Source: Phycisphaerae bacterium
Lineage (GTDB): Bacteria > Planctomycetota > Phycisphaerae > Phycisphaerales > Phycisphaeraceae
Reading direction: 5' to 3'
NCBI GenBank assembly: GCA_030432595.1
Contig: JAUIGU010000006.1
Coordinates: 1-64,000, forward strand
Length of the DNA stretch: 64,000 nucleotides
The notes beneath the pieces are model-generated. The model worked only from the letters and a program-made list of their open reading frames with translations, was not told the DNA's origin and searched no databases. Position numbers and translations under genes: made by a program. Shown in pieces: positions 55,405-64,000 of the stretch (positions within the stretch are counted from its first letter, which is position 1; the number at the start of each line of letters is the position of its first letter).

Positions 55405-57158
55405 CAGGCGGCCCCTTTCAAGCTGTGGGCTTCGTCGACCGTGACGTCGTCGTTGTGCGTCACCCGCAGCACCTCTTCGAGGGCGCACGCGCCGCCGGCC
55501 GCGAGCTTCACGCCCTCGGCACGGAGCGTCTGCCCGCCCTGCCGCTTCCACGTCTCGCGCAACTCGTGCGAGGCCGCGGCGCGGTGCACCTCACGACGGA
55601 GTTCCGGTGTCACGCTCATGACTTCGTAGATACCCATCCGCCCGAGCATGCCGCTGTTGTGGCACTTCTGGCAGCCTGCGCCGCGGAGGAACGGCCGGCC
55701 GACCATCTCGGGGATCTCGGCGTCGTGAAGGGCGTGCTCGCTGGGGTAGTACTTCGATTTGCAGTGCGGGCACACCGTCCGGGCCAGCCGCTGCGCGACC
55801 ACACCGTTCAGCGCGCCGCTGAGCAGGTAGGGCTCGATGCCCATATCCAGCAGCCGTGCGACGGCGCCGGGCGCATCGTTGGTGTGCAGAGTGGCGAGCA
55901 CGAGGTGCCCGGTGAGCGCGGCCTGCACCGCAACCCGTGCGGTCTCCTCGTCGCGGATCTCGCCGATCATGATGACATCGGGGTCTTGACGCAGGATGCT
56001 GCGGAGCGCCTTGGCGAACTTGAGGCCGACCGCGTCGTTCACCTGGATCTGGTTGATCAGGTCGAGCTGGTACTCGACCGGGTCTTCGACGGTGACCATG
56101 TTGCGTTCCGGGCTGCGCAGCAGGTCCATCGCGGAGTACAGCGTGGTCGTCTTGCCCGAGCCGGTGGGCCCGGTGACCAGCACGAGGCCGTGCGGCTGGT
56201 GCAGCATGGCTTTGAATTGTTCCAGGGCTTCTTCCCGGAAGCCCAGGTCTTCCATGCGCACGCGGAGGTTGCGTTTGTCGAGGATGCGGACGACGAGCTT
56301 TTCGCCCAGGAGCGTCGGCATGCTCGAGACGCGCAGGTCGATCTCCTGCGACTCGGCGTGGAGGCGGACGCGGCCTTCCTGCGGCAGGCGTTTCTCGGCG
56401 ATGTCCATCTTGCCGATGACCTTGACGCGCGACACGATGGCGGCGTGCATCCCGGCCGGCGGCTTCATCAGGTCGCGCAGCACGCCGTCGATGCGGTAGC
56501 GGATACGGGTGCTGTTGCGGTCGGGCTCGATGTGCACGTCGCTGGCACCGTCCTTGATCGCGGTGAGCAGCGCCACGTTGACCAGGTTGACGATCGGGCT
56601 GCCCTCGACCATGCGGTCGAGGCTCGCGTTGCTGTCCTCGTCGACCTGCTCGCGCTCGACGACCTCGATGTCGGTTTCAGCCAGGGAAGTCAGGAACGCA
56701 TCGACGTCTACGTCTTCGCCGCCGTAACGCTTGATGAATTCGATGATCTCCGATTCGAGCGCGAGCACCGGGCGGACGTTGAGCCCGGTCAGGCTGCGCA
56801 GGCGGTCGATCACCGGCAGGGACTGCGGCTCGGCCATCGCGACCGTCAGCGTGTCGTGAACACGGAACAGCGGGAGCACCTTGAGGCGTTCGGCCTCCTC
56901 GAGGCCGATCTCCTTGAGCAGCGCCGGGTCGATCAAGCCGTGTCGGAGCTGCACCCCGCGCACGCCGAGCGACTCGGCGAGGGTGTGCACGAGTTGTTCG
57001 GAGCCGATCAGGCCGGTCTCGACCATGATCTCGCCCAGCAGCTTGCCGCTGGACTTCTGGGTGCGCAGCGCCTCTTCGAGCTGCGCCTGCGTGACGGCGT
57101 TGTCACGCAGCAGCAGGTCGCCGATGCGGGCGCGCTGGGTGAACGACCGGCCACTCAC
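55404..57158 (-). CDS. GspE/PilB assembly ATPase
   Basis: A 584-residue hexameric ATPase that powers pilus or pseudopilus extension. An N-terminal MshEN-like domain (about 10-145) is followed by the catalytic core: Walker A GPTGSGKTT (330-338), Asp box, Walker B DPDVIMIGE (392-400), His box (HLVLATLHTNDA), and a zinc site C463-P-H-C466 and C496-Q-K-C499 typical of GspE and PilB. The start is GTG at 57158, overlapping the STAS gene stop by four bases (GTGA). Retraction ATPase PilT is not in the window, so a type II secretion-like function is possible. Confidence 0.95.
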   Translation of the reverse strand: MSGRSFTQRARIGDLLLRDNAVTQAQLEEALRTQKSSGKLLGEIMVETGLIGSEQLVHTLAESLGVRGVQLRHGLIDPALLKEIGLEEAERLKVLPLFRVHDTLTVAMAEPQSLPVIDRLRSLTGLNVRPVLALESEIIEFIKRYGGEDVDVDAFLTSLAETDIEVVEREQVDEDSNASLDRMVEGSPIVNLVNVALLTAIKDGASDVHIEPDRNSTRIRYRIDGVLRDLMKPPAGMHAAIVSRVKVIGKMDIAEKRLPQEGRVRLHAESQEIDLRVSSMPTLLGEKLVVRILDKRNLRVRMEDLGFREEALEQFKAMLHQPHGLVLVTGPTGSGKTTTLYSAMDLLRSPERNMVTVEDPVEYQLDLINQIQVNDAVGLKFAKALRSILRQDPDVIMIGEIRDEETARVAVQAALTGHLVLATLHTNDAPGAVARLLDMGIEPYLLSGALNGVVAQRLARTVCPHCKSKYYPSEHALHDAEIPEMVGRPFLRGAGCQKCHNSGMLGRMGIYEVMSVTPELRREVHRAAASHELRETWKRQGGQTLRAEGVKLAAGGACALEEVLRVTHNDDVTVDEAHSLKGAA

Positions 57159-57490
57159 AGGAAGCTCCTCACGGCGGCGTTGACGTCCTGGTAGTGATCG
57201 AAGCGGTCGTCGATCTCGGTCAGTTCCAAGGCGGTGCGCAGCGTCTCGTTGGCGCCCGAGAGCTTCAGCGCCTGGCCGGACTCGGTGAGTTGGGCGCCGG
57301 CGTCGGCGAGCGCCTCGAGGCCTTTGCTGTCGGCGAAGGGCACGTGCGTCACGTCGATGAGCAGCCGCCCCATGCTCGACAACATCGCCTCGTCCAGTTG
57401 GGACCGGAAGACGTCGGCATCGTCCTGGATGAGCGCGCCCTGGGGCTCGAGCACGGTGACGGCCCCGACGCGATGAGTGTCGATGCGCAC
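57155..57490 (-). CDS. STAS-domain anti-anti-sigma-like regulator
   Basis: A 111-residue single STAS domain as in SpoIIAA. The phospho-acceptor position is the Ser of FADSKGLEAL. The rest follows the family: VLEPQGALIQDDADVFRSQL, LLIDVTHVPF. Such proteins release a partner (often an anti-sigma factor) when dephosphorylated. It overlaps the GspE gene by four bases, so it is made together with the ATPase, and it follows the histidine kinase gene by 13 bases. No anti-sigma kinase or phosphatase is nearby; regulation of the pilus machine is an inference from position. Confidence 0.88.
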   Translation of the reverse strand: MRIDTHRVGAVTVLEPQGALIQDDADVFRSQLDEAMLSSMGRLLIDVTHVPFADSKGLEALADAGAQLTESGQALKLSGANETLRTALELTEIDDRFDHYQDVNAAVRSFL

Positions 57491-57503
57491 GGTCGTCTCC
57501 GGG

Positions 57504-58991
57504 TCAGGCGGTCTTGGCGGGGTGGTGAAGCGGCAGCGTCAGCGTGAAGGTCGTGCCCTCGTTGAGCGTGGATTCACACGTAATGTCGCCGCCGTGCAAA
57601 CGGATGACTTCGCGGGCCAACGCGAGCCCCAGTCCGCTGCCCTTGATCTCGCTGAGCCGTTCGTCGTTGGCGCGGTAGAACTTCTCGAAGACCTTGGGCA
57701 GGTCTTCCTCGCCGATGCCGATCCCGGTGTCGGAGACGCGGACCTCGACGTGGCCCGCGGCGGGGTCTTCGCCCACCTCGACCCGGACCCGCTGTCCGGC
57801 TGGCGTGTACTTGATCGCGTTGCCGATCAGGTTGTGGATCGCCAGCGACACCTTCTCGCGGTCGCCCTGCACGACCGACAGCTTCGGCGGCAGGTCGAAG
57901 GTGATGTCTAGCGACTTCGCCTTGGCCTGAGGCATGTACTCGTCCTGCATCCGCTTGACCAGTTCGTCAACCCGCACATCGTCGCGCCGGACCTGGAACG
58001 AGCCGGCCTCGATCTCGGACACGGAGAGGAACTCCTCGACGACCCGTGCGAGCCGACCGACCTCCCCGTTGATCACGTTCAGGCACTCGCTGCGTTCCGC
58101 GAACTGATCGTCCGTCAGGTCGATCGCGCGCTCGAGGTAGAGGCCGATGTTGGTCAGCGGCGTCCGCAGTTCGTGCGTGGCCTGGGCCACGAACAGGTTG
58201 CGCGACTTGTCGGCGACGCGTTGATGGGTCACGTCGTTCATCACGACCAGCGCCCGCCGGTCTTCCTGCGAGCCCATCGGGCGGATGATGAAACGGATCA
58301 CCGCTTCGTGTTCGTCCGTCTGCGGGATCGTCAGTTCGACCTGGCCGCCACGGGCACGTGACTCGTTCAAGGTCGCGGCCACGAGTTCAGACAACTCGGT
58401 CTGATCGATGAGCGCCGTCAACGGCGCGTCCTTCATCCGCTCCTGGCTACGCATAAACACCCGGCTGGCTGCCGCGTTCGCGTGGCTGACCTTACCCGAG
58501 CGGTCGATGATCATGACGCCGTTTGGCAACATATCGAACACGGCGGAGTACCCCGCCTCACCGCCCTGGTTCGACACCACGCTGGTCGCGGTGCGATAAC
58601 TCTTCAACTCCGTCTGCGCGGTGCCCCAGGCGGTCATCATTCGGTTCCAGTCTTCCGACAGCCCGGTGCCGTCGTCGGCGACCGTCAAGAGTTGGGCGTC
58701 GGCCTCACCGCCCCGCCACGACGCGACCGCGGATTGGATCATGATCGCAGGGCGGATGCATTTCACGAATCGCCACAGCACAACGCCTTGACAGGCCACA
58801 GCGCCGACACCTGCGGCCAGCACGATCGCCGAACCGAATGATGTCGCAAGCCACGGCCGCAGCCAGGCGTGCGCCGCCAACAGCAGCGCAGTCAACAACG
58901 GAAACCACGCCGCCGCCATCAGCACCGGGACGCGCCAAGAAGGCGAGACCCGCGGGTTGGCGTTCGGTTTGGATGCGGTCGACTGTCCCAT
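57504..58991 (-). CDS. Membrane histidine kinase with PAS domain
   Basis: A 495-residue sensor kinase. Two membrane helices (about 24-48 and 55-75) are followed by a HAMP-like stretch, a PAS domain (about 150-260: VFDMLPNGVMIIDRSGKVSHAN), and the kinase core with the H-box ATHELRTPLTNI (phosphorylated H273), N-box NLIGNAIKYTP, G1 DTGIGIGEE and G2 GSGLGLALAREVIRLHGG. It is placed as the first gene of the pilus/secretion run and may act on the receiver protein at the other end (46251-46649). Start ATG 58991. Confidence 0.9.
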   Translation of the reverse strand: MGQSTASKPNANPRVSPSWRVPVLMAAAWFPLLTALLLAAHAWLRPWLATSFGSAIVLAAGVGAVACQGVVLWRFVKCIRPAIMIQSAVASWRGGEADAQLLTVADDGTGLSEDWNRMMTAWGTAQTELKSYRTATSVVSNQGGEAGYSAVFDMLPNGVMIIDRSGKVSHANAAASRVFMRSQERMKDAPLTALIDQTELSELVAATLNESRARGGQVELTIPQTDEHEAVIRFIIRPMGSQEDRRALVVMNDVTHQRVADKSRNLFVAQATHELRTPLTNIGLYLERAIDLTDDQFAERSECLNVINGEVGRLARVVEEFLSVSEIEAGSFQVRRDDVRVDELVKRMQDEYMPQAKAKSLDITFDLPPKLSVVQGDREKVSLAIHNLIGNAIKYTPAGQRVRVEVGEDPAAGHVEVRVSDTGIGIGEEDLPKVFEKFYRANDERLSEIKGSGLGLALAREVIRLHGGDITCESTLNEGTTFTLTLPLHHPAKTA

Positions 58992-59141
58992 AACCCTTTC
59001 CTGCTGCGGGGAAACCTCAGGGTCATCGGCAAGATGGAAGCGCCGTTCAAGCGGTGCCGCGCCCAATCTGTGTCAACCGATCCGCGTCAAACATCAAGGT
59101 TGAAGGTGCCGGCGCGTTCTCGGACGCCGAGGCTCGGTGCT

Positions 59142-60035
59142 ATGGTCCAGAAGATGCGAAGCCACCTTGAAGCCAACCCGCGTCGATTCAGCGTCGGCCG
59201 GTGCATTACAGGGCTGGACCGTGGTCGCCTCGAAGCGCTCCGTCTGGGCCTGCGGACGTTCGGCCGATTGAGCGGCGGGGTCTCGCTGGGGTGCCGCGCC
59301 GGTTTCGCTTCGGGGGCTTTGCTCGATTACGTCTACGAAAACCGCGCCTCTGGCACGACCCGCCTCGGCCGGGCGCTGGACCGTCGGCTGCTCGACACCG
59401 TGGCGTGGCGCTGCCTCCGTGTCCGTCTGCGCAACGTCCACACGACCTTGCTCGAATGTATGGGTGCGCTGCGTGAACGCAACGCCGCGCCGCGGATCAT
59501 CGACGTGGCTTGCGGATCGGCACGCGCCACCCTGGATGCGCTGCACGCCCATCCCGACTCCGGCGGCACCGCCCTGCTGCTGGACCATGACCCGGAAGCG
59601 CTCGAGTTGGTCCGTCACAGAGCCTCGGCCCTGGGCCTGGAGCAGCGCATCAAGCTCGTGCGATGTGATCTATCCGATGGCCGGACCGCGGCAAGGCTTC
59701 AAAACGTGATCGCGCGGAGCCCGTTCAACCTTGCGGTCGTCGCTGGCCACCTCGAGTGGGTGTCGGACGACGCGGCCGCCAGGCTGGTGAACGCGTTGTC
59801 GCGTCGGATGCCCGCCGGTTCGGGGCTGGTCTACAGCGGGATGCCGCGCCACCCGAACTACGAACTGCTGACCCGCTGCGTGGCCGGCACGCCGACGGAA
59901 CCGTGTGTGTCGTTGCGGCAACGTAGCACGGCGTCACTGGACGCGATCGTAAGTACGGCCGGCTTCGTGAAGCGCGGGATGCGGACCGACCCGGACGGCG
60001 TATTCACCGTGTCCGTCGCGGAGAAACCGGAATAA
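59142..60035 (+). CDS. SAM-dependent methyltransferase (unknown substrate)
   Basis: A 297-residue class I methyltransferase. The SAM-binding motif is RIIDVACGSARATLDAL near residue 123; the acidic end of the second strand is LLLDHDPEAL and a further motif is KLVRCDLSDG. The N-terminal 100 residues are helical, as in the Methyltransf_20 family (which has a similar IDxAxGxGR phrase). The start is uncertain between Met at 59142 and 59157. It is the only plus-strand gene in this part, divergent from the histidine kinase and convergent with the rhamnose operon. Confidence 0.78.
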   Translation: MVQKMRSHLEANPRRFSVGRCITGLDRGRLEALRLGLRTFGRLSGGVSLGCRAGFASGALLDYVYENRASGTTRLGRALDRRLLDTVAWRCLRVRLRNVHTTLLECMGALRERNAAPRIIDVACGSARATLDALHAHPDSGGTALLLDHDPEALELVRHRASALGLEQRIKLVRCDLSDGRTAARLQNVIARSPFNLAVVAGHLEWVSDDAAARLVNALSRRMPAGSGLVYSGMPRHPNYELLTRCVAGTPTEPCVSLRQRSTASLDAIVSTAGFVKRGMRTDPDGVFTVSVAEKPE

Positions 60036-60047
60036 AGACAACACGAC

Positions 60048-61274
60048 TCACGCGTAAGACGCCGACGCCACCTCGCCGCGTTCGGCCCGGGCCCGGGCGC
60101 GTTCCTTGCCGAGCCGGGCGACGACGTTGCTGCGACGCAGTTCCCGCAACGGGTCCGCCGGCAGGCCGTGCTGTTTGCGCCAGGCTTTGAGCACCGGGGT
60201 GACGTCGGCGTCGAAGGCGTTCTTGAGCAGCGTTTCCGCGCCGACGATGTCGCCCGCCGACTGCGCCTCGGCCAACGCCGCGCGGTCGACGAGGTACGCC
60301 TTGGCGAAGAGCTTCTGCGCCTCACACACCGTCTGCACCATCGCCTCGAGCTTGGGTTTGAGGTTGTGGGATTGGTCGACCATGTAGTCGATCGCGGCGC
60401 CGCCGGGCTTCTTGCCGGTGTCGAACTCGAACTGGGCGATCTCGTTGAAGATGCGGAATACGGCGTAGGGGTCGATGCTGCCGAGCGTGAGGTCGTCGTC
60501 GGCGTACTTGCGGTCGTTGAAGTGGAACCCGCCGAGCCGACCTTCGTTCAGCAGGAGCGCGACGATCTGCTCGATGTTGCACCCCGGAAGATGGTGTCCC
60601 GTGTCGACCAGGACCTTCGCGTTTTTGCCGGCGTGCTGGCACAACAACAACGAAGCGCCCCAGTCCGGGATGTCCGTATGGTAGAACGCGGGCTCGAAGG
60701 GCTTGTACTCGATCAAGAGCGTCGAGCCCTTCCAGTCCTTGACCATCTTGTCGTGCATCTTGCGCACGGCTTTCTTGAGGTCGTTGAATCGTCGGCGAAG
60801 GTTGTCCTGCCCCGGGTAGTTGGTGCCGTCGGCCAACCACATCGCCATCGACTTGCTGCCGACCGCCTTGCCCAGGGCGATCGAGTCCATGGTGTGCTTC
60901 ATCGCGTCCTTGCGGGCGTTGGCGTCGGGCGAGCAGAACGAGCCGAGCTTGTACTGCTGGTCCTGGAAGACGTTGGGGTTGATGCAGCCGATCTTGACGC
61001 CGTGCTTTTTCGCGAGCTTCTTCGTGGCCGCGGCGGAGTCGGGGTTGCCCGGCTCGTCGAAGTCCCAGAGCACGTGGACGGCGACGGTCGGGCAGGCACC
61101 GGTGAGTTCGTGGACCAGGCCCGCGTCGTGGAGTTTCTCTTCCGTGGTCGACGCGGCGGCGTCCTGGAAGAACTTGCCGAAGCGCGTGCCGGTGTCGGCG
61201 AAGCCCCACGAGGGCAGTTCGATCTTGAATCGGTCGAGCGCTTCGAGCGCGGCGTCGTGCTGCTTCTTGCTCAC
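60048..61274 (-). CDS. rhaI: L-rhamnose isomerase (RhaI type)
   Basis: A 408-residue TIM-barrel metal enzyme converting L-rhamnose to L-rhamnulose. The metal-binding residues lie in strings such as LLIEYKPFEPAF, VLVDTGHHLPG and GGFHFNDRKYADDD; the family is the RhaI-type isomerase of Pseudomonas and firmicutes, not the E. coli RhaA type. The start is GTG at 61274, four bases past the rhaB stop, with GGAG in the rhaB end. The Met at 61445 would overlap rhaB by 170 bases and is not credible. Last gene of the operon. Confidence 0.88.
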   Translation of the reverse strand: MSKKQHDAALEALDRFKIELPSWGFADTGTRFGKFFQDAAASTTEEKLHDAGLVHELTGACPTVAVHVLWDFDEPGNPDSAAATKKLAKKHGVKIGCINPNVFQDQQYKLGSFCSPDANARKDAMKHTMDSIALGKAVGSKSMAMWLADGTNYPGQDNLRRRFNDLKKAVRKMHDKMVKDWKGSTLLIEYKPFEPAFYHTDIPDWGASLLLCQHAGKNAKVLVDTGHHLPGCNIEQIVALLLNEGRLGGFHFNDRKYADDDLTLGSIDPYAVFRIFNEIAQFEFDTGKKPGGAAIDYMVDQSHNLKPKLEAMVQTVCEAQKLFAKAYLVDRAALAEAQSAGDIVGAETLLKNAFDADVTPVLKAWRKQHGLPADPLRELRRSNVVARLGKERARARAERGEVASASYA

Positions 61275-61278
61275 GGGG

Positions 61279-62805
61279 TTACTCCGAGGGTTCGGCGTGA
61301 AAGGGTTCGGACGGGGGCAGTTGTGCGTAACGCGTGGCGGCCGTGCTCCACTCGTCGCGCTTAGACGGGTCGGGCTCGACAGTCTGTAGGTCCACGGACG
61401 CGGCGACGATATTGCGTATCGCGTCGAGGTTTTCAACTGCGCCAACGCCCATGGCTTGCGTCAAGAGGTTGCCCATCGCGGTGGCTTCTTCGGGGCCGAC
61501 CACCACGGTCCTCCCCGTGGCGTGCGCGGTCATGCGGTTGAGCAGGCCGTTCTTGCCGCCGCCGCCGACGACGTGCAGCACGCTGAACGAGCGATTCAAT
61601 ACGCGTTCCATGACTTCGAGCGTTTGCCGGTACTCCAACGCCAAGCTCTCGAGGCAGCAGCGCACCAGCTGCCCCACCGAGTCGGGCACGGGTTGGCCGG
61701 ATTGTTGGGCGTAAATCTGAATGCGGTCGATCGCGTGGCCCGGCTGGGCGAATACGGGGTCGTTGACCGGGAGCAGCGTGCGGAACGGCTCGGCCCCCGC
61801 GGCCTGCTCGGTGAGCTCGGCGTAGTCGAGGTCTTTGCCCTGGCGGGCCAGGTGCCGACGCACTTCCTGCACGAGCCAGAGGCCCGCGATGTTCTTGAGA
61901 AACCGCACGGTGCCGTTGACGCCCAGCTCGTTGGTGAAGTTGGCGTCGGCCGCGGCGTCGGTGATGCACGGCTCGGCAAGCTCGGCTCCCAGCAACGACC
62001 ACGTCCCGCTCGAAAGGTAGCACCAGTCGGTGCCGGCTTGCGCGGGCACGGAGGCGACGGCGGAGGCGGTGTCGTGGGTCGGCGGCAACACCACTTTCAA
62101 GTCGCCTGGCAAGTCGGTGGCCGCGGCGACCGCATCGGTGATCGTGCCGACGGCGGTGCCGGGATCGGTCGGCGTACTTAACGCGGACGTGGGCAGACCG
62201 AGCTTGTCGAGCAACGCGCGGTTCCAGTCGCCGGTGCGCACATCGACCATCTGGCTCGTCGACGCGATGGTGCGTTCCACGCAGGCCCGGCCCGAGAGCA
62301 GCCAGTGAAACACATCCGGCATGAACAGCAGGTGCTTCGCGACCTCAAACAGCCCGGCCTCGCGCTCGTACCGCGTGGCGACCTGGTACAGCGAGTTGAT
62401 CGGCATGAGCTGGATGCCGGTCGCGTCGTAGATGTTGCGCGGCTTCACGCGGGCGGTCACGCTTTCAAAGCCCGTGCTGAACGCCGGGTCGCGGTAGCAG
62501 CGCGGCAGCCCGAGCAGCGTGTCGCCCGGCCCGAGCAGCGCCCAGTCCACGCCCCACGTGTCGACGCCGACACTCACCGGCGTCAGGCTTCTCGACTTTG
62601 CTTGAGCAGCCGCCTCGCGCAGACCATCCAGGATGTTCCGCCACAGCCCAGTGAGGTCCCAGCACAGCCCGCCGGGCGTGGGGATCGGCAGATGCCGAAA
62701 ACGATGCACCTCCCGGATCGACAGCCGACCCGACTCGATCGTCCCGAGGATCACCCGGCCCGACTCGGCGCCCAGATCAACCGCGATGTGCGCCTGCTGA
62801 CTCAT
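61279..62805 (-). CDS. rhaB: Rhamnulokinase
   Basis: A 508-residue FGGY-family kinase that phosphorylates L-rhamnulose to rhamnulose-1-phosphate. It starts MSQQAHIAVDLGAESGRVIL, the ATPase phosphate-1 motif, has GVDTWGVDWALL (about 78-89), and the second half with THDTASAVASVP, SSGTWSLLGAEL and VVGGGGKNGLLNRMTA, all RhaB hallmarks. Start at ATG 62805; the frame to 62850 adds 15 hydrophobic residues without a ribosome site. It lies between the aldolase/dehydrogenase and isomerase genes of the pathway. Confidence 0.93.
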   Translation of the reverse strand: MSQQAHIAVDLGAESGRVILGTIESGRLSIREVHRFRHLPIPTPGGLCWDLTGLWRNILDGLREAAAQAKSRSLTPVSVGVDTWGVDWALLGPGDTLLGLPRCYRDPAFSTGFESVTARVKPRNIYDATGIQLMPINSLYQVATRYEREAGLFEVAKHLLFMPDVFHWLLSGRACVERTIASTSQMVDVRTGDWNRALLDKLGLPTSALSTPTDPGTAVGTITDAVAAATDLPGDLKVVLPPTHDTASAVASVPAQAGTDWCYLSSGTWSLLGAELAEPCITDAAADANFTNELGVNGTVRFLKNIAGLWLVQEVRRHLARQGKDLDYAELTEQAAGAEPFRTLLPVNDPVFAQPGHAIDRIQIYAQQSGQPVPDSVGQLVRCCLESLALEYRQTLEVMERVLNRSFSVLHVVGGGGKNGLLNRMTAHATGRTVVVGPEEATAMGNLLTQAMGVGAVENLDAIRNIVAASVDLQTVEPDPSKRDEWSTAATRYAQLPPSEPFHAEPSE

Positions 62806-62895
62806 GTTCGAACCACGCGAGATGAAACCAAAAACCACGACACCCAACACATCCCACCCGACCCGCGGAGCTTAACCCACCCGATCAAACACTCT

Positions 62896-64000
<1,105 letters not shown>

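Noticed and set aside
61274-61445. Extended start for the rhamnose isomerase
   Set aside because: It would overlap rhaB by about 170 bases and gives no family sequence; the GTG at 61274 has a ribosome site at the right distance.

Overview
The window looks like a chromosomal segment of a planctomycete, most likely class Phycisphaerae. The signs are very high GC, many prepilin-like proteins with an Ala/Gly-Phe-Thr-Leu-Ile-Glu start and a C-terminal DGH, several secreted proteins ending in a PEP-CTERM-type tail, a 16S gene that stands apart from any 23S gene, and the short palindromic repeats common in this phylum. The assignment is inference; the 16S gene at 43933-45443 (minus) could settle it.

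Layout. 1-3010 (minus): a secreted protein cut by the window edge and two prepilin-like proteins. 3689-9648 (plus): a tight four-gene operon, ExbB, ExbD, a large TPR protein and a membrane-anchored VWA protein whose transmembrane helix carries the TonB-type Ser-x3-His motif. 10006-11311 (plus): cold-shock protein and histidine kinase. 11428-20690 (minus): a zinc-ribbon/pilin-like protein, transketolase, and three PEP-CTERM proteins including a pectinesterase with intact active-site residues, with a 1.2 kb non-coding AT-rich and hairpin-rich stretch. 21028-24726 (minus): diguanylate cyclase with partner, YraN, and an odd P-loop protein. 24908-27340 (plus): flotillin FloA and a secreted esterase. 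27408-29843 (minus): MnmE-like GTPase, membrane protein, type III pantothenate kinase. 30121-38944: PEP-CTERM esterase, Obg, L27, an epimerase and two related secretins. 39171-43624: an unknown protein and a single-chain restriction-modification enzyme. 43687-45988: the lone 16S transcription unit with promoter, boxA, processing stem and terminator.

46251-58991 (minus) is one long run for a type II secretion/type IV pilus-like machine: histidine kinase, STAS protein, GspE/PilB ATPase, GspF/PilC, a PilM-PilN fusion, PilO-like, PilP/GspC-like, major pilin, four minor pseudopilin-like proteins and a receiver protein. Its secretin is probably the distant gene at 35645-38944. The window closes with a methyltransferase and the L-rhamnose catabolic operon (isomerase, rhamnulokinase, bifunctional aldolase/dehydrogenase, the last cut by the edge). 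Pectinesterase, secreted esterases and rhamnose catabolism suggest growth on plant or algal polysaccharides.

Two things stand out most: the ExbB-ExbD-TPR-VWA operon, which looks like a proton-motive-force-driven machine with a VWA domain where TonB would have its receptor-binding domain; and palindromic repeats repeatedly captured inside genes, supplying a signal peptide, an N-terminal extension of a pilus protein and two insertions in a GTPase.
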